A stretch of DNA of 35,145 bases from Campylobacteraceae bacterium (GTDB lineage: Bacteria > Campylobacterota > Campylobacteria > Campylobacterales > Campylobacteraceae): contig JAAYPR010000052.1 in the NCBI GenBank assembly GCA_012519705.1, positions 1 through 35,145 on the forward strand. The letters are read 5' to 3'. The stretch's first letter is position 1, and each line of letters starts with the position of its first letter. The notes beneath the pieces were generated by a model. The model did no database searches, had not been told where the DNA came from, and saw only the letters and a program-made list of their open reading frames with translations. Below are positions 24,270 to 32,708 of this stretch, in pieces. The position numbers were made by a program, and so were the translations under genes.

Positions 24270-25041
24270 CTTCTTTATCCTCTCCCTCGTTATATAGTGG
24301 CAACATAAATGTATTGAGCCTTCTGCTATCAAACTCTCTTTGCCATCTATTCTCTTCTAATTCACTTATTGGCTCGTTTTCTATCGTAACTTTTTTATCG
24401 CCACCTTGTTTGTCATCACTTGACTCTACAAAATCTTCCCTGTCGCTATCTTTATCGCTATCTTTTTCGCCTTGCTCTTCTGGGAAAGCTTCTCTTTGTT
24501 TTCCTGACTCTTCGGTGTCTTCGTACTCTTTATCTTCTTTTTTTTCTTGGTCTTTTTCATCATTTTCTTCTTTTTCTTTATCTGCTTTTTCCTCTTCATC
24601 CTGCTCTTCGTTCATCTTTTCATCTTCTTTTTTTTCTTCTTCTTTCTCTTGCTCTTCTTGTTCGCGTTTTAAAAGATTTAAATTAAACCTTGTATCTTTA
24701 TCTTCTCTTATAGCTAAAGCTTTTTCATAAGAGATAATCGCATTTTCCCTATCTCCTAAAAACGCATATGAGTTTCCCATATTGTGAAGTTTTTCAAACT
24801 CCAACTTTGTAGAGTTTACCTCGCTAAATTTCTCTAACGCCCCGCTATAATTTCCCATTTTATAAAGCGAAACGCCTTGATTATACAAAGCTTCATCGCC
24901 TTCTAACTTTGAGTAGTACTCATTAGCTGTGTAGTAGTCTTTTTCTTCTGCGGATTTTTCAGCCTTGTTGATATAGTAAAAGTCAAATAGTCCAGCAAAA
25001 CTTAAATTTAAAGATAGTAGTAAAAATAGTAAAACTCTCAT
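24244..25041 (-). CDS. batC: BatC-like TPR protein with a long acidic low-complexity tail
   Basis: The 265 residues start with a signal peptide or N-terminal anchor (MRVLLFLLLSLNLSFAGLF), followed by TPR-like helical repeats (about 22-125: DYYTANEYYSKL, ALYNQGVSLYKMGNYSGALEKF, LHNMGNSYAFLGDRENAIISYEKAL). A very acidic Glu/Lys/Asp-rich tract follows (about 126-216), then a distinct end (NRWQREFDSRRLNTFMLPL). TPR proteins of this kind stand between batB and batD in Bat operons and probably scaffold the complex on the periplasmic side. The start has AGGAGG and an ATGA overlap with batB. The acidic tract makes the DNA strongly homopyrimidine on the plus strand, prone to slippage. Confidence 0.85.
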   Translation of the reverse strand: MRVLLFLLLSLNLSFAGLFDFYYINKAEKSAEEKDYYTANEYYSKLEGDEALYNQGVSLYKMGNYSGALEKFSEVNSTKLEFEKLHNMGNSYAFLGDRENAIISYEKALAIREDKDTRFNLNLLKREQEEQEKEEEKKEDEKMNEEQDEEEKADKEKEENDEKDQEKKEDKEYEDTEESGKQREAFPEEQGEKDSDKDSDREDFVESSDDKQGGDKKVTIENEPISELEENRWQREFDSRRLNTFMLPLYNEGEDKEDEKKLKPW

Positions 25042-26003
25042 TTTGCCTCCTTTTTAAAATTTGGAAGTGAGAAATTCGCCATAAAAAAGAAAACTATAGA
25101 TAAAATAAGCGGATAGTAAAATAGCTCTTTTGTGTCTCTTATAACCTTTTCTTTCTCTTCTCCACTTTCAAATTTAGCACTTATCATCTCATTTAGTCTT
25201 GCCATATCAAGCCCATCAAGTGAGTGTCTCATATACGCCCCGCCACTTTTTAAAGCTAGGTCTTTAATCTCTTCATTTGCTTTTAGTAGGTTCATACTTC
25301 CGCTATCATCCATATAGAGCCCGCCTTTATTTGTCGCCACCATATATATAAAAACTGTGATATTGTGCTTTTTAGCAAAAGCTATCTCTTTTGTAAAATC
25401 AGCATTATCCCCGCCATCTGTGAAAATAACTAGAGCTTTTTTAGGCGTATCGCTGTAAAGGTCGCTTACTGACATTAGAAGCTCCATTATGCTTGTGCCT
25501 TTTAGGCTTAGATAGTCAAAATTTAGATTTTTAACAAGATACTTTAGCGAGCCAAAGTCACTTGTAAGTGGTGAAATCAAAAACCCTCTCCCACTAAATC
25601 CTACAACCCCTACTCTTTTATCATCTGCTGAATCTATGAAGTCAAAAATCTTTCTCTTGGCAAACTCAAAGCGGTTTGGAAAAAGGTCATCCACACTCAT
25701 AGATGCTGAGATATCAAGCCCAATCGCCACATCTATATAACTCTCATTTACTTCTATCTCGCCGTTGTCATTGATCGGTCTTGCAAGGGCTATGATAAGA
25801 AAAGCAAGGGATAAAATCAGCAAATACGCCCTAGTTTTTTTAGAAAAACCCTGTTTTTTAACATAAATTTCTTTTAAGACTTCCTTAGTAAATAAATTCT
25901 CTAATAAACTCGCCCTTTTTACTAAAAATAGCATTGCAAAAGGCACTACTAAAAGTGCTAAAACCCATAAATTCTCAAAACTAAAATTTGCAAAACTAAA
26001 CAT
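25038..26003 (-). CDS. batB: BatB, VWA-domain membrane protein
   Basis: The 321 residues contain two N-terminal helices (about 12-28 and 58-75), a von Willebrand factor A domain on the periplasmic side with the metal-ion (MIDAS) motif DISAS (Asp97-Ser101), later TDGGDN, and a C-terminal helix (FYYPLILSIVFFFMANFSL). VWA domains bind Mg2+ and partner proteins. It is paired with BatA, encoded just upstream with an 8-nt overlap, and probably forms a complex with BatA, BatC and BatD in the inner membrane. The start is supported by AGGAAAAAAGATG. The assignment to batB, as against batA, rests on gene order. The role in oxygen or envelope stress is inferred from the family. Confidence 0.88.
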   Translation of the reverse strand: MFSFANFSFENLWVLALLVVPFAMLFLVKRASLLENLFTKEVLKEIYVKKQGFSKKTRAYLLILSLAFLIIALARPINDNGEIEVNESYIDVAIGLDISASMSVDDLFPNRFEFAKRKIFDFIDSADDKRVGVVGFSGRGFLISPLTSDFGSLKYLVKNLNFDYLSLKGTSIMELLMSVSDLYSDTPKKALVIFTDGGDNADFTKEIAFAKKHNITVFIYMVATNKGGLYMDDSGSMNLLKANEEIKDLALKSGGAYMRHSLDGLDMARLNEMISAKFESGEEKEKVIRDTKELFYYPLILSIVFFFMANFSLPNFKKEAK

Positions 26004-26898
26004 CTTTTTTCCTATTTGTTACCAAAAACAAAACAACCATCAGCCCAAAAGCTATCCATAAAAAAGGCTCGAAATAGTAAGTTTTTTTACTATATCTATC
26101 CCCTTTTATCTCACTTTTTTCAAGTTTGTCAATATCATCATAAATTTCTTGCAAACTCTCAGCTGTGCCTGTTGAGTAGTAATGTTTACCGCCTGTATTT
26201 TTAGCTATAAAGCCAAGGATTATCGACATTGCTTCTGCTTGATAGTTATCCTCCGCTCCGATTCCTATAGTGTAAACTTTGATGCCGTATTTGTTCGCCA
26301 TAGCGATAGCTGTCTCAACTGGAACTGAGTTTACGGTGTTTACTCCATCTGTTGGTAAAATTATAATTTTATTTTTTGCGGTACTATCTTTAAATAAATT
26401 TGTTGTTAAAAAAAGCCCTTCATAAAGTGCCGTTTTTGTTCCAACCATCCCTAGTTTTATCCTATCAAGAAGCCTTTTTATGCTCTCTCTATCATATGTC
26501 AGAGGCACTGCTATATAGGCAAAGTCGCCGTAAACGCTAAGTCCTAGAACGTCATTTTCCCTTTTATCTATAAAGTCACTTAAAATCGACTTTACTATCT
26601 CAAAGCGGTTCATAGACTGCATAGACCCACTCATATCAAGCATCAAAGCTATCTCATATCCGCTACTTTCAGATGTGCTAATGGTATCTTTTTTGATAGG
26701 ACTTGCAAGAGCGGTGCTAAGGGCTAGGATGATTAAAAACTTTAGTGCTTTTACTAAAAATCCCTGCTTTTTAGTAGCGGACTTTAGCATCTTAACGTTT
26801 GAGAAATAAAACGCCTCTTTTTTTGGTTTGAAAAAAAATAAAGCTATAATATAAAGCAAAATTATGCCAAAGGCAAAAGGATACTCAAATGTTATCAT
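25996..26898 (-). CDS. batA: BatA, VWA-domain membrane protein
   Basis: The 300 residues have the same plan as BatB: N-terminal helix at about 6-24, the KxxFLVKALKFLIILALSTALASP helix at about 45-66, a VWA domain with an intact MIDAS motif DMSGS (Asp88-Ser92) and PTDGVNT, and a C-terminal helix (FLWIAFGLMVVLFLVTN). It was probably duplicated with BatB long ago. The start overlaps the 130-residue gene upstream by 14 nt and has a GGAGG site. In the MoxR-VWA scheme, the MoxR AAA+ ATPase acts on VWA partners to remodel or activate membrane complexes; the target here is unknown. Confidence 0.88.
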   Translation of the reverse strand: MITFEYPFAFGIILLYIIALFFFKPKKEAFYFSNVKMLKSATKKQGFLVKALKFLIILALSTALASPIKKDTISTSESSGYEIALMLDMSGSMQSMNRFEIVKSILSDFIDKRENDVLGLSVYGDFAYIAVPLTYDRESIKRLLDRIKLGMVGTKTALYEGLFLTTNLFKDSTAKNKIIILPTDGVNTVNSVPVETAIAMANKYGIKVYTIGIGAEDNYQAEAMSIILGFIAKNTGGKHYYSTGTAESLQEIYDDIDKLEKSEIKGDRYSKKTYYFEPFLWIAFGLMVVLFLVTNRKKDV

Positions 26899-27277
26899 TT
26901 ATGCCTCCTATTAAGCTTTTTATCTCATCTTTTAAGCTCTCATCTAGCTCTGGAACTATTTTTTTATATTTATACACTTCAAGTCTTTTTTCTAGCTCTT
27001 CAAATTTAGAGCTATTTTCTTCATTTAAAAAATAGCTGAAATTTTGTGTAAATTTATACGCTACCATCTTTGTATCGTTAAAATCTATACTTTGAAGCTC
27101 TTTAAAAGCTAGCTCTTTTAAAGTTGGTTTTTTTCTTTTTTTAGGAAGCTTGTTTTGATAAATTTTAAATAGAGAGTATAGTAAAACAGCAGTCAGCAAA
27201 AGAGCCAAACCTATCCAAAAATAGAGCCAGTTTGAGTGCATCTCTACGATGCCTTTTATATCTTTTAAACCTTCCAT
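26885..27277 (-). CDS. small membrane protein of the Bat operon, DUF4381-like
   Basis: The 130-residue protein has one helix (about 17-38, YFWIGLALLLTAVLLYSLFKIY), a basic patch (KLPKKRKKP) and a helical cytoplasmic domain ending around EIKSLIGG. A gene of this shape (often DUF4381) commonly lies between the DUF58 gene and the VWA genes of MoxR/Bat operons; the sequence match is too weak to be certain. It begins 2 nt after the DUF58 gene with GAAGGTAGAG upstream and overlaps batA. It probably links the cytoplasmic MoxR/DUF58 side to the membrane VWA proteins. This role is inferred from position only. Confidence 0.75.
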   Translation of the reverse strand: MEGLKDIKGIVEMHSNWLYFWIGLALLLTAVLLYSLFKIYQNKLPKKRKKPTLKELAFKELQSIDFNDTKMVAYKFTQNFSYFLNEENSSKFEELEKRLEVYKYKKIVPELDESLKDEIKSLIGGINDNI

Positions 27278-27279
27278 CT

Positions 27280-28107
27280 CTACCTTCTCATTATCTCTAT
27301 CAGTCTAAATAGAGCGTTTTCATCTGTGTAAATTTTACCATGGGCAACTCTATTTTCTAAAAAATGCCCTTTAGTTTTTTCATCATGAGCTTTTAAAAGT
27401 TCTTTGTATCTTTTAATGCTAGCTTTATCTAAATTTAGCTCAAATTTGTCTAAATTTGTTGTGTCAATAGCTTGAGCATCGCTTAGTTTGCTTAAATTCT
27501 CCTCAAACCTATCTCTTAAACAAATGGCATAAATATCGTTATGAAAGGAAATTTCAAGCAAATCTGGCTCATCTAAAAAGTCACTTATTATAAAAATCAT
27601 CGCTCTTTTTTTAATAACGTGATTTATAGTATCGCACATTTTATGATAGTCAAGCTTTTTGCCAAGTAGCTTTGCGTCTAAAGTGTCTTTTATAATCTCA
27701 TAAATTTCCCCTGACTCACTCATCGGCTCGTAAAATTTCTCTATATCATCACTAAAAATTAGTGGGAAAAAGAGGTTTTTAGAAGCAGTAGCAGCAAACC
27801 CTAAAAGCCCAAAAACTTCAGCCGCAAGATCAATTTTTTGTCTAAAGGTGCCAAATTTAAGCCCACTACTTAGCATCAAAACAGCTATGATATTCATCTG
27901 TTTTGTTTCATTATAAACATTTGCTTTTAGATGACCGCTTTTAGCACTGGCTTTCCAGTTTATTCTTTTTAAATCTTCAGCTTCATACTCTTTTATCTCT
28001 CTAAAATCAAGCCCTTCGCCTTTTACATGGCTCTCATTTAGACCAAAATTTGAGTTAAAAACATTTTTCTTAGCTTTGAAAAAAAGCTCTTTTGCTCTTT
28101 CTTCCAT
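27280..28107 (-). CDS. DUF58 domain protein of the MoxR-Bat operon
   Basis: The 275 residues show the DUF58 signature, where GEGLDFREIKEYEAEDLKRI and INWKASAKSGHLKANVY match the usual GxGxEF-RELREY-GDDxRxIDWxxSAR pattern. The C-terminal half is a VWA-like fold without a clear MIDAS motif (IIAVLMLSSGLKF, then IFIISDFLDEPDLLEI). The family almost always follows a moxR gene, as here with 3 nt between. It lacks membrane helices and is probably cytoplasmic. Its function is unknown beyond being a likely MoxR partner. The acidic YEAEDL replaces the commoner YxPGDD. Confidence 0.88.
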   Translation of the reverse strand: MEERAKELFFKAKKNVFNSNFGLNESHVKGEGLDFREIKEYEAEDLKRINWKASAKSGHLKANVYNETKQMNIIAVLMLSSGLKFGTFRQKIDLAAEVFGLLGFAATASKNLFFPLIFSDDIEKFYEPMSESGEIYEIIKDTLDAKLLGKKLDYHKMCDTINHVIKKRAMIFIISDFLDEPDLLEISFHNDIYAICLRDRFEENLSKLSDAQAIDTTNLDKFELNLDKASIKRYKELLKAHDEKTKGHFLENRVAHGKIYTDENALFRLIEIMRR

Positions 28108-28110
28108 AAA

Positions 28111-29049
28111 TTAAGGTGCCTTTACAGCTTCAACAATGTGCTCTATAACCATATCAGGTGTGATATCTTTTGCTCTTGCTTTGTAGTTTAGAATAATGCG
28201 GTGTCTTAAAACGCCTTTTATAACATTTGCAATATCAAGCGGGGTTACAAAATCTTTGCCATTTATCATAGCTAACGCACAGCTTGATTTATAAAGGTCG
28301 ATGCTTGCTCTTGGGCTTGCTCCAAACTCTATAAACTCACTAAACTCGCCTAAGCCATACTCATTTGGCTTTCTTGTAGCAAAGATTAAACTTACCATAT
28401 ATTTTTTAACTTCTTCATCTACGTGAACATTTTTAAGCTCTTCTCTTAGGGCTAAAATATCCTCTTTTTTCGCAACTTGTTCTATCTCGCCAAAACCTTT
28501 TACAACTACTCTATTTATGATTTCAAGCTCTTCATCATAAGTGTTGTAATCAACTAGAACTTTCATCAAAAACCTGTCTAGTTGAGCTTCTGGAAGTCTG
28601 TAAGCTCCTTCTTGTTCGATTGGGTTTTGAGTAGCCATAACTAAAAATGGTGGATCTAGTTTGAAAGTTTTTTCGCCTATTGTTATTTGCTTTTCTTGCA
28701 TAACTTCAAGTAGGGCTGACTGAACTTTAGATGGAGCTCTGTTTATCTCATCAGCTAAAAGTAGGTTTGTAAAAGCAGGACCTTTTTTTACACTAAACTC
28801 ACTTGTTTTAACGTTATAAACTTCTGTTCCTGTGATGTCGCTTGGAAGTAGGTCTGGGGTAAACTGAACTCTTTTAAAGTCAATCCCTAAGCTTTTTGCA
28901 AGAGCGTTAATAGCCGTTGTTTTTGCAAGTCCTGGCACACCCTCAACTAAAAGGTGTCCATTTGCGATAAGCCCTATAAGAAGGGAGTTTATAAGTTCTT
29001 CTTGACCAACTACAACTTTTCTAACTTCGTTTTTTATACTATTTATCAT
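28111..29049 (-). CDS. moxR: MoxR-family AAA+ ATPase
   Basis: MoxR proteins are AAA+ chaperone-like ATPases that act with VWA partners to mature protein complexes. The 312 residues contain Walker A GVPGLAKT (37-44), Walker B LLLADEIN (Asp100, Glu101), the sensor-1 region VMATQNPIEQEGAYRLPEAQ and the lid domain (FGASPRASIDL). It is the first gene of a seven-gene unit: moxR, DUF58, the 130-aa protein, batA, batB, batC, batD. The start is supported by AAGG eight nt upstream, and a TATAAT lies at 29079-29084 on the minus strand. It is a typical full-length member. Confidence 0.94.
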   Translation of the reverse strand: MINSIKNEVRKVVVGQEELINSLLIGLIANGHLLVEGVPGLAKTTAINALAKSLGIDFKRVQFTPDLLPSDITGTEVYNVKTSEFSVKKGPAFTNLLLADEINRAPSKVQSALLEVMQEKQITIGEKTFKLDPPFLVMATQNPIEQEGAYRLPEAQLDRFLMKVLVDYNTYDEELEIINRVVVKGFGEIEQVAKKEDILALREELKNVHVDEEVKKYMVSLIFATRKPNEYGLGEFSEFIEFGASPRASIDLYKSSCALAMINGKDFVTPLDIANVIKGVLRHRIILNYKARAKDITPDMVIEHIVEAVKAP

Positions 29050-29078
29050 AAACTGCCTTGTAATATTAATAATTTTTA

Positions 29079-29084
29079 ATTATA
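29079..29084 (-). promoter_or_regulatory. promoter -10 of the moxR-bat operon
   Basis: The minus strand reads TATAAT at 29084-29079, inside CGTATAATTAAAA and 30 nt before the moxR start. The gap between rplS and moxR (29050-29184) holds this and the rplS hairpin and nothing else. Confidence 0.55.
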
Positions 29085-29143
29085 CGATAAAGAGTTTAAC
29101 GAAAGGTTGATATATGTGGAAATGTGATTTTATATGATAAATT

Positions 29144-29172
29144 TAGCCAAATTTAGGGGATAAATTTGGCTA
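29144..29172 (-). terminator. hairpin after rplS
   Basis: TAGCCAAATTTA (29144-29155) and TAAATTTGGCTA (29161-29172) form a perfect 12-bp stem with a 5-nt loop, 12 nt past the rplS stop. Only a poor T run follows on the minus strand. The stem is built on the same GCCAAATTTA word as the ccsBA and pbp1A terminators. Confidence 0.65.
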
Positions 29173-29184
29173 TTAAAGGGGATA

Positions 29185-29541
29185 TTATTTTCTAAGCTCT
29201 CTAATTTTAGCAGCTTTACCTCTTCTACTTCTTAGATAGAATAGTTTAGCTCTTCTTACTCTTCCTCTTCTTAGAACAGTTATCTCTTCTAGGTTTTCAC
29301 CATAAATTGGGAAAACTCTCTCAACACCGATGTTGTTAGCACCGATTTTTCTGATGATGAAAGTTTCACTTGTTCCGCTTCCTCTTCTAGCGATACAAAC
29401 GCCTTCAAAGTTTTGGATTCTTGTTTTGTCGCCTTCTGTGATTCTTAAAGCAACTCTTAATGTATCGCCTGCTCTAAAATCAGGAACGTTTTTTTCAGCA
29501 ATTTGAGCTTGCTCAAAAGCTTCAATATACTTGTTTCTCAT
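29185..29541 (-). CDS. rplS: 50S ribosomal protein L19
   Basis: L19 sits at the interface of the ribosomal subunits. The 118 residues match the family: [16 protein letters not shown] (23-38), [18 protein letters not shown] (about 40-57), ERVFPIYGE and the basic end [20 protein letters not shown]. It is last in the rpsP-khpA-rimM-trmD-rplS run, and its start overlaps the trmD stop by 1 nt (TAATG) with AAAGGATAAA upstream. Confidence 0.97.
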   Translation of the reverse strand: MRNKYIEAFEQAQIAEKNVPDFRAGDTLRVALRITEGDKTRIQNFEGVCIARRGSGTSETFIIRKIGANNIGVERVFPIYGENLEEITVLRRGRVRRAKLFYLRSRRGKAAKIRELRK

Positions 29542-30242
29542 TATTTATCCTTTAAATTTTTCGTTGATTTTGCTTTTTGATATAGGTCAGGACGAAAGTA
29601 TTTGGTTTTAAGTATCGCCATGCTATTTTTTAAAGACGATATTTTACCATGGTTTCCCTTTAAAAACTCTGAAACCACAAAAGAATTTTCAAATTCATTT
29701 GGTTTTGTAAAAGATGGTGCTTCAAGCAGATAGTTTTCAAAGCTCTCAACCTCTAGCGACTCAGCATTTCCTAAAACGCCCTCTATATTTCTACTTATCG
29801 CATCACTTAGGCAAAGTGCACCTAGCTCTCCACCTGTTAAGATAAAGTCACCTATAGAAAAAACTTCATCCACATATCTCTCTACAACCCTCTCATCAAT
29901 GCCTTCATACCTACCACAAATAAAAGTAATGTTATTCAGTTTTGCAAGTCTTTTTGCATCATTTTGGGTAAATTTTTTCCCAGCTGGAGTTAGGTAGATG
30001 ATGTGAGTTTTCTCTTTTTTAGCCTCGCAAATAGCTCCTTTTAACGGCTCTATCCCCATCAAAAGTCCAGCCCCGCCACCTATCATATAGTCATCTACTT
30101 TTTTATGCTTGTCTTTACTAAAATCTCTTGGATTTATAAAGCTTAGCTCAATTAAGTTTTTATCAACTGCTCTTTTTAAAATAGAGTCCTCGAAATAAGG
30201 ACGAACTAAACTCTCAAAAAGAGTTATAAAGTTAAATTTCAT
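29541..30242 (-). CDS. trmD: tRNA (guanine-N1)-methyltransferase
   Basis: TrmD methylates G37 of tRNAs with G at position 36 using S-adenosylmethionine, which prevents +1 frameshifting. The 233 residues carry the SPOUT trefoil-knot motifs: [22 protein letters not shown] (about 108-119) and [13 protein letters not shown] (about 129-141). The PKPNEF-type loop reads [10 protein letters not shown]. It starts with an ATGA overlap on rimM and ends with a TAATG overlap on rplS, so translation is coupled. Full length for the family. Confidence 0.97.
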   Translation of the reverse strand: MKFNFITLFESLVRPYFEDSILKRAVDKNLIELSFINPRDFSKDKHKKVDDYMIGGGAGLLMGIEPLKGAICEAKKEKTHIIYLTPAGKKFTQNDAKRLAKLNNITFICGRYEGIDERVVERYVDEVFSIGDFILTGGELGALCLSDAISRNIEGVLGNAESLEVESFENYLLEAPSFTKPNEFENSFVVSEFLKGNHGKISSLKNSMAILKTKYFRPDLYQKAKSTKNLKDK

Positions 30243-30763
30243 GACTCTTCTAAGATAGCCTTAGCGTTTTTTGTTAGGATTTGCGAACTTTCAAGTGAAA
30301 TTTCACTCACAAAATTATCAAGATATGGGATATAAAAAGAGGTTGCAAAACCTTGTTTTACTAAGCTTTCATCTGTTTTTATACTAAACAAATCACTTCC
30401 GCCAATTTCTAAAATCTCATCAACCACGCCTAAAAGCTCATTATTTTCTACAACTTTAAGCCCGATAATGTCGAAATAAAAAAACTCATCTTTGTTTAAA
30501 TGACAAGTTTTTCTAGTTGTTTCCTTGTCTTGATAAATGGTTTTATTAACTAAAGTTGTGGCTAAATTTATATCTTCAAAATCTTTAAAAACAACCTGAG
30601 AAGTTGCTTTGTTAAAAGAGAGAATTTCTAAAATCGTCTTGTCTTTTAGGTAAAATTTAGCACCTTTTTTAAACTGAGACAGAAAATCACTTTTGTTATG
30701 GAGCTTTAAAGCTCCTTTTAGTCCTACTGTTCTGCCTATTTTGGCAACTTCAAGAAGCTCCAT
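30239..30763 (-). CDS. rimM: ribosome maturation factor RimM
   Basis: RimM binds the 30S subunit (S19) and helps mature the 3' domain of 16S rRNA. The 174 residues have the N-terminal RimM domain starting [19 protein letters not shown] (3-21) and a C-terminal PRC-barrel ([19 protein letters not shown], then [10 protein letters not shown]). The gene lies 4 nt after khpA and overlaps trmD by 4 nt. Position and sequence both fit the conserved operon. Confidence 0.95.
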   Translation of the reverse strand: MELLEVAKIGRTVGLKGALKLHNKSDFLSQFKKGAKFYLKDKTILEILSFNKATSQVVFKDFEDINLATTLVNKTIYQDKETTRKTCHLNKDEFFYFDIIGLKVVENNELLGVVDEILEIGGSDLFSIKTDESLVKQGFATSFYIPYLDNFVSEISLESSQILTKNAKAILEES

Positions 30764-30767
30764 AACT

Positions 30768-31007
30768 CTACTTTGCTTTTACTGTGACTTTGTATGAAGT
30801 TGGATCTTTTGCTCTATATCCTACGATGACAGTTTTTATAGCGTTTATCATCCTGCCATCTTTTCCTATGAGTTTGCCAGTGTCAGCTTTATTAGCATAA
30901 ACTATGATTTCGCAAAGATTGTTTTCAAGCTCTTTTGTCTCTATCTCAATCTCACTAGGATACTCAGCTATAAGCTTAGCATACTCTTTTATAAAACTCT
31001 CAACCAT
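30768..31007 (-). CDS. khpA: KH-domain RNA-binding protein KhpA
   Basis: KhpA is a small single-KH protein that binds RNA, often with KhpB, and affects cell size and mRNA/sRNA fate in other bacteria. The KH signature GKLIGKDGRMI with its GxxG loop is clear. I place the start at the ATG at 31007 (79 residues), 1 nt after the rpsP stop; a TTG at 31028 would add seven residues (RELQNK after Met) and overlap rpsP by 20 nt. The shorter form begins MVESFIKEYAKLI, the usual family start. The upstream ribosome binding site is weak either way, which suggests coupling to rpsP. Confidence 0.9.
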   Translation of the reverse strand: MVESFIKEYAKLIAEYPSEIEIETKELENNLCEIIVYANKADTGKLIGKDGRMINAIKTVIVGYRAKDPTSYKVTVKAK

Positions 31008-31008
31008 T

Positions 31009-31236
31009 TTATTTTGTAATTCTCTCAACCCTGTCGCTTAGTTTTGCACCAACGCTTTTCCAGTACTCAAGTCTTTCAGCGTCAAATTTGATAGTTTCAG
31101 GCTCTGTCATTGGGTTATAGTAACCAATGCTCTCGATATAACCACCATCTCTTCTTTTTCTACTATCCGTTACTACGATTCTGTAAAAAGGTCTTTTTTT
31201 GCGACCAGCTCTAGTTAGTCTTACAACTGTTGCCAT
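31009..31236 (-). CDS. rpsP: 30S ribosomal protein S16
   Basis: S16 is an assembly protein of the 30S body. The 75 residues begin [20 protein letters not shown] and include [21 protein letters not shown], all family signatures. The start has a strong AAGGAG. The 69-bp gap to ffh contains an AT-rich stretch that could hold a promoter, after a weak ffh terminator. Confidence 0.97.
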   Translation of the reverse strand: MATVVRLTRAGRKKRPFYRIVVTDSRKRRDGGYIESIGYYNPMTEPETIKFDAERLEYWKSVGAKLSDRVERITK

Positions 31237-31291
31237 TATTTTCTCCTTAAATTTTTAATAAGCTTTTTTATAAATAAACTACTTTATTCAT

Positions 31292-31318
31292 AAAAAAACT
31301 CCCCATTATCTAGGGAAA
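31292..31318 (-). terminator. weak terminator after ffh
   Basis: On the minus strand, TTCCC (from 31317) pairs with GGGGA (to 31300) around a loop that includes the ffh stop codon, followed by GTTTTTTT (31299-31292). The stem is only five pairs with one G-T, so termination may be partial and allow read-through into rpsP. Confidence 0.4.
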
Positions 31319-32640
31319 TTTTGTCCACCCATCATGGACTCTAGCCCTCTCATACCACCTTTGTTTGAGAGTTTTTTTGCTAGTTTTGATGCGTTGTTAA
31401 ACTGCTTGATAAAGCGGTTTACTTGCATCTGTGATAGCCCCGCACCATCGGCTATTCTTCTCTTTCTTGAGTTGTTTAAAAGCTCTGGATTTTCTCTCTC
31501 TTTTGGTGTCATAGAGCTAATCATCGCTTTTATATGGTTTATCTCTTTTGAGTTTTCTAAATCCATATCGCCTATTTGACTTGCGATATTGTTCATCCCT
31601 GGAAGCATAGAGATAAGGTTTTTCATATTTCCAAGTTTTTTAACGCTTTCAAGTTGGCTTAAAAAGTCATTAAAGGTAAATGTTCCTTTTTTGATTTTTT
31701 TAGTCATTTTTTTGATATCTTTTTCATCAAAAACTGCACTTGTTTTTTCAGCTAAGGTTTGTAAATCCCCCTCACCCATAATTCTACCAACGATTCTATC
31801 AGGGATAAAACTCTCTATATCAGCTACTTTTTCACCAGTTCCGATAAAGCGTAGCGGAACTCCGATTTGATGAGCGATACCGATAGCTACCCCGCCTTTT
31901 GTATCAGCGTCAAATTTACTTAAAATTACGCCTGTTATACCAAGGCTTTCGTTAAAGCTCTCAGCTGTTCTAACCCCGTCTTGTCCGCTCATCGCGTCAG
32001 CTACATAGAAAACTTCATCTGGGTTAAGAGTATTTTTCATCTCTTTTAGTTCACTCATGAGCTCTTCATCTATAGCAAGACGACCCGCAGTATCAACAAA
32101 AAGCACGTCATAAAGCTCTTTTTTAGCTTTGCTTAACGCTTCTTTTGCAACTTTAACTGGGTTCTTTTCATTTTCTAAATAAAACAGATCAATGCTGTTT
32201 GCTTCGGTTAGTTGTTTTAGTTGCTCAACTGCTGCTAATCTTTGCAAGTCGCACGCTGCTACTAGAACTTTTTTGTTTTTTTGTTTTAGGTTGTTTGCAA
32301 GTTTAACTGTTGTAGTTGTCTTACCACCACCTTGAAGTCCTGTCATTAAAACTACCGTTGGTGGTTTACTTGCAAAAACAAAACCTTGATTTCCCGGAGC
32401 TTTTAAAACTTTAGTTAAGTTATCTTTTATAGCATCTAAAAACTGCTTTTGTCCAATACCGTTAGCCCTAACATCTGCTTCGATTAAATCAATCAGCTCT
32501 TTTGTTACTTTGTGATGAACATCTGACTTTAGAAGTGCTTTTCTAAGAGTTGTTAAAGCATTTTTAAGTGCTTTTTCATCATCAACAATTCTAAGTTTAT
32601 TAACCGCTTGTCTAAACGATTCACCAATTTGTCCAAACAC
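31306..32640 (-). CDS. ffh: signal recognition particle protein Ffh
   Basis: Ffh is the SRP GTPase that binds 4.5S RNA and signal sequences and delivers ribosomes to FtsY at the membrane. The 444 residues have the N domain, a G domain with P-loop GLQGGGKT (101-108; the commoner form is GLQGSGKT), DTAGRLAIDEELM, SKFDADTKGG and GTGEK, and a Met-rich M domain with LPGMNN, SRKRRIADGAG and a MRGLESMMGG end. Start supported by AAAGGTG. A TATAGT -10 lies just upstream at 32678-32683. The P-loop Ser-to-Gly change still fits the Walker A consensus. Confidence 0.97.
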   Translation of the reverse strand: MFGQIGESFRQAVNKLRIVDDEKALKNALTTLRKALLKSDVHHKVTKELIDLIEADVRANGIGQKQFLDAIKDNLTKVLKAPGNQGFVFASKPPTVVLMTGLQGGGKTTTTVKLANNLKQKNKKVLVAACDLQRLAAVEQLKQLTEANSIDLFYLENEKNPVKVAKEALSKAKKELYDVLFVDTAGRLAIDEELMSELKEMKNTLNPDEVFYVADAMSGQDGVRTAESFNESLGITGVILSKFDADTKGGVAIGIAHQIGVPLRFIGTGEKVADIESFIPDRIVGRIMGEGDLQTLAEKTSAVFDEKDIKKMTKKIKKGTFTFNDFLSQLESVKKLGNMKNLISMLPGMNNIASQIGDMDLENSKEINHIKAMISSMTPKERENPELLNNSRKRRIADGAGLSQMQVNRFIKQFNNASKLAKKLSNKGGMRGLESMMGGQNFPR

Positions 32641-32677
32641 ATTTCACCTTTCAAAATTTAATCAAAGCTATTATTTT

Positions 32678-32683
32678 ACTATA
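32678..32683 (-). promoter_or_regulatory. possible promoter -10 of ffh
   Basis: The minus strand reads TATAGT at 32683-32678, 38 nt before the ffh start, in the 68-bp gap after the pseudouridine synthase gene. Nothing else is seen in the gap. Confidence 0.4.
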
Positions 32684-32708
32684 AACTCTCTTAAACTTAG
32701 TTAAAGAA

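Noticed and set aside
24270-24332. N-terminal extension of BatD from an ATG at 24332
   Set aside because: It would place 21 polar residues, including two adjacent cysteines, before a clear signal peptide. The ATG at 24269 has a better-placed ribosome binding site.
24314-24730. Long serine- and leucine-rich open frames antisense to batC
   Set aside because: They are mirror images of the Glu/Lys-rich coding tract (CTT/TCT codons) and have no independent start signal or family resemblance.
31009-31028. TTG start giving an 86-residue KhpA overlapping rpsP
   Set aside because: The ATG at 31007 gives the usual family N-terminus right after the rpsP stop; the TTG form remains possible but is less likely.
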